A stretch of 64,000 nt of DNA. It comes from Crocinitomix sp. (lineage in GTDB: Bacteria; Bacteroidota; Bacteroidia; Flavobacteriales_D; Crocinitomicaceae). Numbering within the stretch: the stretch's first letter is position 1; every line of letters starts with the position of its first letter. The position numbers were made by a program, and so were the translations under genes. The notes under the pieces were generated by a model. That model did not search any database. It was not told where the DNA came from and worked only from the letters and a program-made list of their open reading frames with translations. Below are positions 15,930 to 25,273 of this stretch, piece after piece. The DNA is taken from assembly GCA_013138735.1 (NCBI GenBank), contig WTCE01000117.1, positions 1-64,000 of the forward strand, in the 5' to 3' direction.

Positions 15930-18154
15930 TATTCTGAAATATTTGTAGTGTCTCCCATTTCCACTGAGGAAGTATCAGCTGTTTCGATTTCAATCGTCAG
16001 ATTTTCTTCCAGTAGTTCTTCAACTGGATTTTGCTTATTTATGTCTGATCCAAGTCTTTCTAAGTAAGCGATCAAAGCAATCAACTCCATATCCGGACGT
16101 GCAGTCATAATATCAGGATCTTGCTCAATAATGGCTTCATAAATTACTTGTGCCTGCGCTTTTAAATCTGCTACTGCTTGGTCTTCGTATCCTTCAGCAT
16201 AAGGTACTCCCAAAGTTCGCATAGCATTTATTTTATCCGCAGTATGAGAAATGTCAAGTGGTTCTTTTAGCCATACATAAGCAGGCATAATAGATCCTTC
16301 ACTTCGGTTTTCTGGTGACAACATGTGAACATAGTGCCAAGCTTCTCCTTTGTGCATTGCATTTCCTTTTCCAGAACGGTGCAAGTCAGGTCCTGTTCGT
16401 TTAGATCCCCATTGGAATGGATGATCATAGACAAATTCTCCGGCCTTGGAATATTCACCGTAGCGCGCTTCCTCATCTCTAAATGGTCGTACCCATTGCG
16501 AGTGACAGTTATAACAACCTTCTCGGATGTAAATATCACGCCCTTCTAATTCTAAAGGTGTATAAGGTTGAACAGACGAGATTTTTGGAATGTTAGAGCC
16601 AACCATTAAAGTCGGAACAATTTCAATTGCTCCACCTATTAAGATGGCAACTAAAGCAAATAGTAAGAATTTCATTGGTCTTCTTTCAATCCAACTATGC
16701 CAGTGCTCGCCTTTATTTCCTTTTCTAGGATTGACTAATGCTGGTGCTTCAGCCTCTTCGTTGGCTAAGAAATCACCCATGCGAGCTGTTTTCCATAAAT
16801 TGTAGACCATGATACATACACCGGTAATAAAGAGTAGGCCTCCTAAAGATCTAAGCATGAAGTAAGGGCGTAGAAAAGCAACAGTTTCTATAAAATCATA
16901 TTGTAGAACGTCTCCAGAAGGCGTAAACTGTTTCCACATTAAACTTTGCATAAATCCTGCGAAGTACATTGGAATGGTCCATAAAACGATTCCTAAAGTT
17001 GCAATCCAAAAGTGTGCATTGGCTAAGGCTTTTGAATATAAGTTGGTACGCCATAATTTGGGTACTAAATAATAAGCCATACCAAAAGTTAACATCCCAT
17101 TCCAACCTAATCCACCAACATGGACATGGGCAACAATCCAATCTGTAAAGTGTGCAATCCAGTTGACATTTTTTAGCGATAATAAAGGTCCTTCAAAGGT
17201 TGCCATACCATAACATGTGATTGCTACAACCATGAATTTTAGAACAGCATCATCTCTTACTTTATCCCAAACGCCTCGTAAGGTTAACAATCCGTTTAAC
17301 ATTCCACCCCAAGAAGGGAAGAGCAACATTATTGAGAATACAATTCCTAAAGATTGCGCCCAATCTGGTAATGAAGAGTAGAGTAAGTGATGGGGTCCTG
17401 CCCAGATGTAAATAAATATTAAAGACCAAAAGTGAATGATAGATAAACGGTATGAGTATACCGGTCGGTTGGCCGCTTTAGGAACAAAGTAATACATTAA
17501 ACCTAAGTAAGGTGTTGTTAAGAAGAATGCTACTGCATTGTGACCATACCACCATTGTACTAATGCATCCTGAACACCTGCATACCAACTATAACTTTTC
17601 ATAAAAGATACAGGTAATTCAACTGAGTTGACAAGGTGTAAAACTGCTACCGTTACAAAGGTTGCAATGTAAAACCAAATCGCAACATACATATGTTTCA
17701 CACGACGTTTTAGAATCGTACCAAACATATTAATACCCCAAACTAGCCACATTAAAGTGATGGCGATATCAATTGGCCATTCTAACTCTGCATATTCTTT
17801 TCCAGAAGTATATCCCATTGGAAGGGTAATTACTGCCGCAACAATAATTAATTGCCATCCCCAAAAGTTTATATTACTTAAAAGATCAGAGTACATACGG
17901 GCTTTTAAAAGCCGCTGGAGTGAATAGTAGACCCCAGCAAAAATACCGTTACCTACAAAGGCGAAAATCACGGCATTTGTATGTAATGGTCTTATTCTTC
18001 CAAATGATAGCCAGCTCGTAGCATTAAGTTCTGGCCAAACCAACTCTAGTGAAGCAAAAAGGCCCACTAACATTCCAATTAGGCCCCATGTAATTGTGGC
18101 GATTAAAAAGAGTTTGACAATCCTGTTGTCATAACTGAATTTTTCTACTTGCAT
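15929..18154 (-). CDS. ccoNO: fused cbb3 oxidase subunits I and II (CcoN-CcoO)
   Basis: A 741-residue fusion. Residues 1 to about 470 are the 12-helix CcoN haem-copper subunit with the histidine motifs HTNAVIFAF (low-spin haem ligand), WWYGHNAVAF and GPHHLLY (Cu-B region), and HVHVGGLGWNG (haem ligands). After a linker and one helix, the CcoO cytochrome c domain carries CYNCH with Q-WVRPF and a GTIMPAY-like Met (GSIMPAYVW). The enzyme reduces O2 at high affinity. CcoN/CcoO fusions are known in Bacteroidota. It overlaps ccoS by 10 bp upstream. Confidence 0.94.
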   Translation of the reverse strand: MQVEKFSYDNRIVKLFLIATITWGLIGMLVGLFASLELVWPELNATSWLSFGRIRPLHTNAVIFAFVGNGIFAGVYYSLQRLLKARMYSDLLSNINFWGWQLIIVAAVITLPMGYTSGKEYAELEWPIDIAITLMWLVWGINMFGTILKRRVKHMYVAIWFYIATFVTVAVLHLVNSVELPVSFMKSYSWYAGVQDALVQWWYGHNAVAFFLTTPYLGLMYYFVPKAANRPVYSYRLSIIHFWSLIFIYIWAGPHHLLYSSLPDWAQSLGIVFSIMLLFPSWGGMLNGLLTLRGVWDKVRDDAVLKFMVVAITCYGMATFEGPLLSLKNVNWIAHFTDWIVAHVHVGGLGWNGMLTFGMAYYLVPKLWRTNLYSKALANAHFWIATLGIVLWTIPMYFAGFMQSLMWKQFTPSGDVLQYDFIETVAFLRPYFMLRSLGGLLFITGVCIMVYNLWKTARMGDFLANEEAEAPALVNPRKGNKGEHWHSWIERRPMKFLLFALVAILIGGAIEIVPTLMVGSNIPKISSVQPYTPLELEGRDIYIREGCYNCHSQWVRPFRDEEARYGEYSKAGEFVYDHPFQWGSKRTGPDLHRSGKGNAMHKGEAWHYVHMLSPENRSEGSIMPAYVWLKEPLDISHTADKINAMRTLGVPYAEGYEDQAVADLKAQAQVIYEAIIEQDPDIMTARPDMELIALIAYLERLGSDINKQNPVEELLEENLTIEIETADTSSVEMGDTTNISE

Positions 18155-18330
18155 TCTACTTGTTTTTGATTGTTTTTTGATTCAGGTTCATCTTCGTCAT
18201 CAAATAAAACACGATAGGCGGGCCCATAGGTGTCTTCAAATTGACCCGATTTAGTTGCCCATAAAAAGGAAACTAAAAAGAACAGTGCAAGACTGATACT
18301 GATGGCAATTAGGATGAATATTATTTGCAT
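18145..18330 (-). CDS. ccoS: CcoS cbb3 maturation protein
   Basis: A 61-residue protein with one N-terminal transmembrane helix (FILIAISISLALFFLVSFLWA) and the CcoS hallmark GQFEDTYGPAYRVLFDDE. CcoS is needed to insert cofactors into CcoN. It is the first gene of the oxidase operon, overlaps ccoNO by 10 bp, and sits 32 nt downstream of a TACATTTG -7 box with an Fnr-like repeat further upstream. Confidence 0.92.
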   Translation of the reverse strand: MQIIFILIAISISLALFFLVSFLWATKSGQFEDTYGPAYRVLFDDEDEPESKNNQKQVECK

Positions 18331-18361
18331 TTCGTATTGGTTTTACGATAAAATTACGCTA

Positions 18362-18369
18362 CAAATGTA
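18362..18369 (-). promoter_or_regulatory. -7 box TACATTTG of the cbb3 operon
   Basis: Exact TAnnTTTG match on the minus strand, 31 nt before the ccoS ATG. Confidence 0.7.
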
Positions 18370-18410
18370 TTTGTGAATTCTTAAAAAATCCGTGATTTGT
18401 AGCAAGAAAA

Positions 18411-18430
18411 AACATGATATTTGTCATGTT
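18411..18430. promoter_or_regulatory. Fnr/Crp-like operator AACATGA-N6-TCATGTT
   Basis: Perfect 7-bp inverted repeat with a 6-bp spacer upstream of the cbb3 operon. It contains TGA-N6-TCA as in Crp/Fnr sites. The centre (18420.5) is 51.5 bp from the first base of the -7 box, about -65 from the expected start, a class I activator position. Confidence 0.68.
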
Positions 18431-18532
18431 CTTGTCTGCGTTAAGTTAAGTTGTTCTAAATGAGTGTTTAAGGTGGCTTTTCGCGGTGAAAAATGCTGCT
18501 TTTTTATTCATATTGATTCTAAATTACAGTTC

Positions 18533-20203
18533 CTATTTTGCATATTTAAATACCCATGCGCTTCCTGCATCCGCCGAAACCGAACTTCGCCCGTCATTTG
18601 CCGCATCACGGGAGTCATATGATTTTAACGAGACCATATAAAGTCCATCAAATCGGCCCAATACTTTAGCCGGATAACCTTTGTCTTGCATTTTTTGAGC
18701 GTATCGCTCAGCATTTGCTTCTTCTCCAAAGGAATTCCCAATTAGGTGGAAGCTACCAGTATTCGTGCCTGAAACAACTGGTACAATCTCATCTACAGGG
18801 TCCTCAATAGGATCATCTACAGGGTCAGTTTCATCCATTGGGTCTTCAATTGGATTACCCATGCTATCGAGGTCTGTTCCGCTTGAATCTACCCAAGCAT
18901 TGATGTCGTTTGATAATGTATCTTCAATTTCCAAAGGAATAATGGTTGAACCATTTGAGGTTGAATCACCAACAGCAGTTGAGTCCGCAACAACAGCATC
19001 TCCATCATTGAAATAGGCCATGATTTTATCTTTAAAGAAATAACCAGCAACGGCTATACCTATCAGCAAAAGCAATATGATAATCCAAGGCCAAATACGG
19101 CGTTTTTTCTTTTCTTCTTTAACCGCAGTTTCTTTTATAATAGTGGTTTCTTTTGTTTTTTCTATTACCGTTTTACTTCCTGAACTTGCTGCTGCAACTG
19201 CTCCAGTTACAACGGCTGCTCCAGCTGCTACTGTTGCCGGTCCAACACCTTTGTCTTTTGAAGAGTCTGTTGCTTTCGAATCCTTTTCAGCAGGTGGAAC
19301 AAATGTGTTTTTACTTTGTTTATCGTCTGTTTTTGATTGGCTTGAATCAACTGGTGTGATGACAGCTTTTTTGTCCTCTTTACCAGTGACTTTTTCTTTA
19401 ATTGCTTCAACCTTTTCTTCAACTTTCTCTTTAACAGCTTCAGCCTTTTCTTCTATTTTTTCTTTTACTTCAGAAACAATTCCAGTGACTCCCTTTTCAA
19501 TAGATTCGACTTTCTTTTCAATTTTTTCTTCGACTTTTTCTACTTTATCAGTTACTTTTTCTTCAATAGATTCAACCTTTTTAGCTACCTTCTCTTCCGC
19601 GATTTTAGCTTTTGCAGTTAAATCCTCCTTAGCTTCTTCCACCACAGGTGGTATGAATTTATTTTTAGACTGTTTTGTATCCTCTTCAGCTTTGGTAGTT
19701 TTTTCTTTAACCTCTTTAACCTCTTTAGTCTTTTTGGTAGTGGTCTTTTTGGCTGCTGGTTTCTTTGTTGCTTTTTTAGGAGCTTCCGTTTTTTCCGCCG
19801 GAGCTTCTGCTTTTTCCTTAACAGGAGGTGTTACAGTTTTTTCTGGCTTTGGGTCAGATGTTGGGACGGCTGCAGCTGATTGATCATCAGCTTTATACAT
19901 CTTGAAATCTATTTCACCAGCCTTGTTTTTGAAAAATTTACCGAATTCAAACATGTCGTAAGAGTTCCCTTTCCCAATTTCTGCTTCAATTTCTCGAACA
20001 AATTTAGCCACTTTATTTTGCGACTCTTGCTCGTCAATGCCTTCTTTCTCTGCAATAAAACGCGCTAAGCTACCATCATTAAATTTGAGGTGTGGATTAA
20101 ATACAATTTTCCCTGTTTTTTGGCTTGGTACCATTAAGGCACCTAATCCTGGAAGAATTACTGAATTTTGGATTTTTAGAATCTCAATCAAATATTTATT
20201 CAT
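18533..20203 (-). CDS. HU-CCDC81-type and SPOR domain membrane protein
   Basis: A 556-residue protein. Residues 1 to about 100 resemble the HU-like fold found in Bacteroidota HU-CCDC81/SPOR proteins (YLIEILKIQNSVILPGLGAL). A long Lys/Glu/Ala/Thr/Val-rich, heptad-like region covers about 110-350 with repeats of the type 'EEKVEAIKEKV'. A transmembrane helix lies at about 373-392 (WPWIIILLLLIGIAVAGYFF), then an acidic linker, and a C-terminal SPOR domain (about 480-556) of the type that binds denuded septal peptidoglycan. Topology puts the HU-like part in the cytosol and SPOR in the periplasm. It may link DNA or another cytosolic partner to the division site (inference). It is monocistronic. Confidence 0.85.
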   Translation of the reverse strand: MNKYLIEILKIQNSVILPGLGALMVPSQKTGKIVFNPHLKFNDGSLARFIAEKEGIDEQESQNKVAKFVREIEAEIGKGNSYDMFEFGKFFKNKAGEIDFKMYKADDQSAAAVPTSDPKPEKTVTPPVKEKAEAPAEKTEAPKKATKKPAAKKTTTKKTKEVKEVKEKTTKAEEDTKQSKNKFIPPVVEEAKEDLTAKAKIAEEKVAKKVESIEEKVTDKVEKVEEKIEKKVESIEKGVTGIVSEVKEKIEEKAEAVKEKVEEKVEAIKEKVTGKEDKKAVITPVDSSQSKTDDKQSKNTFVPPAEKDSKATDSSKDKGVGPATVAAGAAVVTGAVAAASSGSKTVIEKTKETTIIKETAVKEEKKKRRIWPWIIILLLLIGIAVAGYFFKDKIMAYFNDGDAVVADSTAVGDSTSNGSTIIPLEIEDTLSNDINAWVDSSGTDLDSMGNPIEDPMDETDPVDDPIEDPVDEIVPVVSGTNTGSFHLIGNSFGEEANAERYAQKMQDKGYPAKVLGRFDGLYMVSLKSYDSRDAANDGRSSVSADAGSAWVFKYAK

Positions 20204-20290
20204 GCTGATTTTATTTGCTTAACTAACGTTTTGTATCAAAAAGATTACAAAATAATGAATTCATCCCAAATTTTAGTGATTTGGTGTGAT

Positions 20291-21142
20291 TTAGCCAATT
20301 TCTTTTAAAGAAAAAGTGTCTTTTACTCGCACGCCTTTTTCTGTATGCTGCAAAGTGCAACACTCATGGGCATGGTCGTGCTCTAAAAACAAGATGTAAT
20401 TATTTGTTGCTGCGGTGGCCAAAAAGTCTCCCTTTTCTTCCATAGTTATTAGCGGACGTGTATCATAGCCCATTACATAAGGGAGAGGGATATGTCCAAC
20501 ACTCGGCAATAAATCTGCCATAAAAACTATTTTTTGATCCTTATAATTGAGCATGGGCAGCATTTGAGAATCTGTGTGTCCATCCACAAAAAGAAAATCA
20601 ATATTAGGAAAAGCATTTTGGGTTAAATTACCAGTACGGTTAATAAATTTTAACTGTCCACTTTCTTCAATTGGCATAATGTTTTCCTGTAAAAAAGACG
20701 CGCGTTCACGTCGATTTGGTTCGGTAGCCCATTTCCAATGGCGTTCGCTGCTCCAATAAGTAGCATTTTTAAAAACTGGGCGATAACCATTCGATCCATT
20801 ATGAGCAATGGCACCACCGCAATGGTCAAAATGTAAATGGGTCAAAATTACATCAGTAATATCATCCAACGAAAAACCCAAGGCTTCAATACTTTTTTGT
20901 AGGGTATTATCTCCAAATAGATAATAATAGCTGAAAAATTTTTCCGTCTGTTTGTCTCCCATGCCCGTGTCTACAAGCATTAGACGGTCTCCATCTTCAA
21001 TGAGCAAACAACGCATACTCCAAGAACACATATTGTTTGCGTCAGCTGGATTTGTTCGTTGCCAAAGTGACTTAGGAACGACACCAAACATGGCGCCACC
21101 GTCCAATTTAAAATTTCCGGTCTCAATTGGGTATAATTTCAT
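20291..21142 (-). CDS. MBL-fold metallo-hydrolase
   Basis: A 283-residue cytosolic protein with the metallo-beta-lactamase metal motif THLHFDHCGG (HxHxDH) and further His residues in DGHTDSQM and LEHDHAHECC. The layout is closest to the lactonase-like and general hydrolase branch. The substrate cannot be deduced. It is a single gene with a TATATTTG -7 box 28 nt upstream. Confidence 0.85.
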   Translation of the reverse strand: MKLYPIETGNFKLDGGAMFGVVPKSLWQRTNPADANNMCSWSMRCLLIEDGDRLMLVDTGMGDKQTEKFFSYYYLFGDNTLQKSIEALGFSLDDITDVILTHLHFDHCGGAIAHNGSNGYRPVFKNATYWSSERHWKWATEPNRRERASFLQENIMPIEESGQLKFINRTGNLTQNAFPNIDFLFVDGHTDSQMLPMLNYKDQKIVFMADLLPSVGHIPLPYVMGYDTRPLITMEEKGDFLATAATNNYILFLEHDHAHECCTLQHTEKGVRVKDTFSLKEIG

Positions 21143-21440
21143 TTTGCTATTTGTTTTTGTGGTTCTCTTTCAAATATAATTATTGCCTGTTGATTGAGGC
21201 TGTTTCTAACCTTATATTTATTTCTGATGAAATGAAACGTATGTTAATTTTAGGGGCTAAGTAGCGTGGGATTGTATTGGATGTATGAACATTCAAGCGT
21301 GATTTAAAACCGATTATAAGCTGAAACCTACAATTCGGCACTAAATCATTTCGAATTTATTAATAAAGCTTATTTTTGAATGGTTCAACTTTGTTATTAA
21401 TTGAATTTTATAAATTTCGCACATCAAAAAGAACGTTTTC
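21143..21440. other. intergenic region between divergent genes
   Basis: Apart from the minus-strand -7 box TATATTTG at 21171-21178 for the MBL-fold gene, I see no ORF, repeat or operator in this 298-bp stretch. Confidence 0.6.
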
Positions 21441-22964
21441 ATGAGATATATCCTTTTAAGCATCATTGCATTCAGTTTTACAAGCAGTTTTGGGCAACAC
21501 AATGGAACAGAAATGTTTGATGAATCATTTGTTCATGAGATTCGAATTAGTTTTGAACAGGAGGATTATTGGGACTCATTAGAGTATTATTATGAACAAT
21601 ATTTAGATTTTGATGCGCCGAAACAATACATGGTAGCTTCAGTTGAAATTGATGGTACTGTAATCGATTCTGTTGGCGTTCGTGAAAAAGGCTATTTTTC
21701 CAATTGGGGATCAGAAGGGTTGAAAGAGCCTTTGAAAATCGATTTCAATGAATATGTTACTGGGACTAAATATGACGGTTTAAAAAAAATAAATCTACAA
21801 AACGGATTTAGCGATCCAACTTTAATGCGAGATGCCCTCGCCTATAAATTCATGCGAGACGCAGGCATTGCAGCACCGCGATCTTCTTACGCCAAAGTTT
21901 ATTTAAATGATACTTATTGGGGATTATATGTTGTAGTAGAGCAGGTTGATGATCGTTTTGTGAAAAATTGGTTTGAAAATGAGAATGGAAATCTTTATAA
22001 ATGTATTGACAATACGAGCTTAGACTGGCAAGGATCAAGCAAAGTGAATTACCAGGATGAGTTTGGATTAAAAACGAACGAAGTTGCTGATAATTGGGAC
22101 GATTTTATTCATTTGGTTGATAAAATTAGAGAGGATGATGAATTTGATGACAGTATTTCAACCGCTTTGCAAATGAATAATTATTTACGGGTTTTGGCTG
22201 CAGATGTCTTAATGTATAACTGGGACTCTTATTACGATCACGGTCGAAATTTTTATATGTATTATGATTCATTAGCTGGTGCATTTCAATGGATTCCGTG
22301 GGATTATAATTTGGCATTTTCGACTACTGAAACCAATATTGTTGTGGATTATGATGGATGGATGGCTGAACCAAAACCTTTAGTGCTTAATGTTATGGAG
22401 AGTGAAATTTATCGTGAGCAGTATTTTAACCATTTATGCGTGCTTATTGATAATTATTTTTCGCTAGAAAATTTGGGAACCTATATTGATGAAACCAAGG
22501 CCTTGATTTCAGAAGCAGTAAATGAGGATCCGAATAAATATTATACAACTACTCAATTTAACAGCAATATAAACACCGATATTACCGTGTTAGATGGTTG
22601 GGGATTTGAAACTGTAATTCCAGGACTTAAATCATTTATTAATGCACGCTATGCTACTGTTACTTCACAATTAGAGTCTTATTCGCATGCTTGCACAGCA
22701 TTGAGCGTAGAAGAGGAAGTGTTAACGCAAACAATAACGCACAATGTATTTCCAAATCCGTCCAATACAGGATTATTTAATATTGTATTTGGTGAGACAG
22801 TAGACCAAATAACTGTTTATAATAGTTATGGTCAAATTATTCAGACCCGAATTGTGTCAGAATTAAAGAGTACTGAATTAGACTTGAGTCAACAAGCAAG
22901 GGGATTATATATTCTTGATTTTGTGGGAGAATCGCGCACGCAAATGCGGGTGATCGTACAGTAA
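21441..22964 (+). CDS. CotH-kinase family protein with T9SS sorting tail
   Basis: A 507-residue secreted protein. It has a signal peptide (residues 1-18, ending FTSSFGQ), a CotH domain (about 25-400), and a C-terminal type IX sorting domain (about 425-507: HNVFPNPSNTGLFNI … ARGLYILDF … MRVIV). CotH of Bacillus is an atypical protein kinase of the spore coat. Here the conserved regions are VREKGYFSN, LRDALAYKFMRDAG, YWGLYVVVEQVD and FQWIPWDYNLAF with the probable catalytic Asp. The protein is likely exported to the surface. Substrates are unknown. A lipoprotein gene follows 42 bp later. Confidence 0.88.
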   Translation: MRYILLSIIAFSFTSSFGQHNGTEMFDESFVHEIRISFEQEDYWDSLEYYYEQYLDFDAPKQYMVASVEIDGTVIDSVGVREKGYFSNWGSEGLKEPLKIDFNEYVTGTKYDGLKKINLQNGFSDPTLMRDALAYKFMRDAGIAAPRSSYAKVYLNDTYWGLYVVVEQVDDRFVKNWFENENGNLYKCIDNTSLDWQGSSKVNYQDEFGLKTNEVADNWDDFIHLVDKIREDDEFDDSISTALQMNNYLRVLAADVLMYNWDSYYDHGRNFYMYYDSLAGAFQWIPWDYNLAFSTTETNIVVDYDGWMAEPKPLVLNVMESEIYREQYFNHLCVLIDNYFSLENLGTYIDETKALISEAVNEDPNKYYTTTQFNSNINTDITVLDGWGFETVIPGLKSFINARYATVTSQLESYSHACTALSVEEEVLTQTITHNVFPNPSNTGLFNIVFGETVDQITVYNSYGQIIQTRIVSELKSTELDLSQQARGLYILDFVGESRTQMRVIVQ

Positions 22965-23006
22965 AAAATAGTTGCAATTGTTTTTTTTATTAACCTAAAA
23001 AAAGGA

Positions 23007-23774
23007 ATGAAAAGTTTTAAATCAATATTACCAGTTTTAAGCGTAATTACTCTATTCGGCAGCTTTGTTTCATGTGAAATTGAAGAAGTAGAGCCAGGGT
23101 ATGAATTAATAAGCGACTACACACTTAATTACACCAATAGTATTGGCGTTCCATTAGCAAATCCTGTTGGAATCGCATCTGATGATGAGAATTTCTGGAT
23201 CATGTTTGGAGAACATAACGCGGAAGAACATCAATTGATATATTATAATCCGGAAACGTATGAGATTGAACGAAGTTTTGTTTTTGTTGATTTAATTGAA
23301 GAGTTAGGAACTGGCGTTTACGGCATTACTTGGAGTGGCGAACATGTTTGGATTTCTGTTTCAGGGAATACAAATAAGGTGGTAAAGGTTGATCCATTTA
23401 CAGGGAAAATTTTACAATCATGGAGTAGTCCCACTGTTTTAGGTCCTTCAGATTTGGCTTTTGATCGCGGTATGCTTTGGTTAAGTTCAGGTACAGGTGA
23501 TTTATACGCTATTAATCCAACGAATGGAGGTTCTGAGCTATTCACTGAACACAAACATGACAGTCATAGAGATTTAGGAATGTTAGTATATGCCGATAAA
23601 ATGTGGGTGGGTGATTTATTCGATAAGGATATTCATGTTTACGACCTAGATTCTAAAGAATATTTGGGTGTAATCAAAACTGCATTGTATGCAAACGGCA
23701 AATTTTGCTTGTATCAAGGGCAATTTGTTGTTTTAGATGAAGGTGGCATCAAGTTCTATGATATTGTAGTGTAA
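23007..23774 (+). CDS. lipoprotein with beta-propeller-like repeats
   Basis: A 255-residue predicted lipoprotein. The signal peptide ends in GSFVSC, making Cys23 the acylation site. The body has repeated four-strand blades (NFWIMFGE…, HVWISVSGNTNKVVKVDPFTGKI…, LWLSSGTGDLYAINP…, KMWVGDLFDKDIHVYDL), which resemble the YncE/glutaminyl-cyclase-like or SMP-30-like six-blade propellers. The catalytic residues of known enzymes are not identifiable. It lies 42 bp after the CotH protein in the same direction and may be co-expressed. Confidence 0.8.
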   Translation: MKSFKSILPVLSVITLFGSFVSCEIEEVEPGYELISDYTLNYTNSIGVPLANPVGIASDDENFWIMFGEHNAEEHQLIYYNPETYEIERSFVFVDLIEELGTGVYGITWSGEHVWISVSGNTNKVVKVDPFTGKILQSWSSPTVLGPSDLAFDRGMLWLSSGTGDLYAINPTNGGSELFTEHKHDSHRDLGMLVYADKMWVGDLFDKDIHVYDLDSKEYLGVIKTALYANGKFCLYQGQFVVLDEGGIKFYDIVV

Positions 23775-23906
23775 TAATCACTTAGGAAGCTATTTTTAGT
23801 CTTTCCTCAAAATCCTTGTTCAGTTCAATAAAGCCTGTTGAAAACTATCGCTATTTTTAATAAATCCTAGCTGTATTTTCCTGAATTTAGTATAAAATTT
23901 ATCATT

Positions 23907-25262
23907 ATGCGCGTTCATTTTATAGCAATAGGGGGTAGTGCCATGCACAATTTAGCAATTGCACTTAAAAGAAAAGGAGATGAGGTAACAGGATCAGATG
24001 ACGAAATATTTGAACCGTCAAAAGGTCGCCTTGCATCCAATGGTATTTTACCCGATAAAATTGGCTGGGATCCCGCAATGATTAACGCCAATATAGATGC
24101 CATAATTTTGGGGATGCATGCGCGAGTGGACAATCCTGAATTATTGCAAGCACAGGAACTGGGTCTGAAAATTTATTCCTATCCCGAATTCGTTTATGAA
24201 CAAACGAAGGCCAAAAAGCGGATTGTTGTAGGTGGAAGTCATGGTAAAACTACAATTACCTCAATGCTTTTGCATGTAATGGATCAATTGAATATTGAGA
24301 CTGACTTCTTGGTTGGCGCTTTATTAGAAGGCTTTGATTGTATGGTGCAATTATCAGATGCAGAATATATTGTAATTGAGGGGGATGAATATCTGTCTTC
24401 TCCAATTGATAGACGTCCTAAATTTCATTGGTATGCACCACATGTGGCTTTGATTAGTGGTATTGCTTGGGATCACATCAATGTTTTTCCAACGTTTGAT
24501 AATTACGTCGAACAGTTCAAAATATTTACGGATAAAATTGAGCCAAATGGTTGCATGATTTATTTTGAAGAAGATGAAGCTATTGGTCAAATAATATCAG
24601 AAATGCGGGCGGATATTACGGCCATTCCATATACAATTCCTGACCATGAACTAGTGGATGGGAAAACCTATGTGTTTAGCGAAGGAAATCGAATTCCACT
24701 GAATATATTTGGGGATCACAATTTGCAAAATATGTTGGGTGCCAAGTTAATGCTCAACCAAATTGGTGTTACAGATACGGATTTTTATCGTGCAATTCAA
24801 AGTTTTAAAGGAGCTGCAAAACGACTAGAATTGATTGCTTCCAACGAAACCTGTAATGGTTATAAGGATTTTGCGCATTCTCCATCCAAATTAAAAGCCA
24901 CCGTAGCAGCCGTTAAACATCAATTTCCTAATAGAAAATTAGTGGCATGTATGGAATTGCACACTTTCTCATCTCTTAAAAAGGATTTTTTGCCACTTTA
25001 TGAGAATTGTATGGCAGAGGCAGATGAGGCAATTGTGTACTTTTCGCATGAGGTTGTGAAACATAAAAAATTAGAACCTATTAGTGCATCAATGGTTAAA
25101 GCCGCCTTTGCAACGGCTAACGTTACTGTTTTTACCGATTCTGATGAAATAGTAAAACATTTAAGAAATATCACTTGGGAAAACGCCAACCTGCTCTTAA
25201 TGAGTTCAGGTAATTTCCATGGGGTGGATTTGAATGCTTTTGCGAAAGAGTTGTTGGAGTAG
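23907..25262 (+). CDS. mpl: UDP-MurNAc:L-Ala-gamma-D-Glu-mDAP ligase Mpl
   Basis: A 451-residue Mur-ligase family enzyme that recycles cell-wall tripeptide onto UDP-MurNAc in the cytosol. The N-terminal Rossmann-like domain opens MRVHFIAIGGSAMHNLAIAL, the ATP P-loop is GGSHGKTTIT, the central region has EGDEYLSS, and the C-terminal domain has the Mpl-type DFAHSPSKLKATV, where MurC has DYGHHP-like sequence. Length and these motifs favour Mpl over MurC. It is transcribed alone. Confidence 0.88.
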   Translation: MRVHFIAIGGSAMHNLAIALKRKGDEVTGSDDEIFEPSKGRLASNGILPDKIGWDPAMINANIDAIILGMHARVDNPELLQAQELGLKIYSYPEFVYEQTKAKKRIVVGGSHGKTTITSMLLHVMDQLNIETDFLVGALLEGFDCMVQLSDAEYIVIEGDEYLSSPIDRRPKFHWYAPHVALISGIAWDHINVFPTFDNYVEQFKIFTDKIEPNGCMIYFEEDEAIGQIISEMRADITAIPYTIPDHELVDGKTYVFSEGNRIPLNIFGDHNLQNMLGAKLMLNQIGVTDTDFYRAIQSFKGAAKRLELIASNETCNGYKDFAHSPSKLKATVAAVKHQFPNRKLVACMELHTFSSLKKDFLPLYENCMAEADEAIVYFSHEVVKHKKLEPISASMVKAAFATANVTVFTDSDEIVKHLRNITWENANLLLMSSGNFHGVDLNAFAKELLE

Positions 25263-25273
25263 TCTTAGAATAT

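Noticed and set aside
19077-19883. 268-residue plus-strand frame rich in Ser/Phe/Val
   Set aside because: It is antisense to the Lys/Glu-rich repeat region of the HU/SPOR gene. GAA/AAA-rich codons read backwards give long Ser/Phe frames. It has no promoter and no family similarity.
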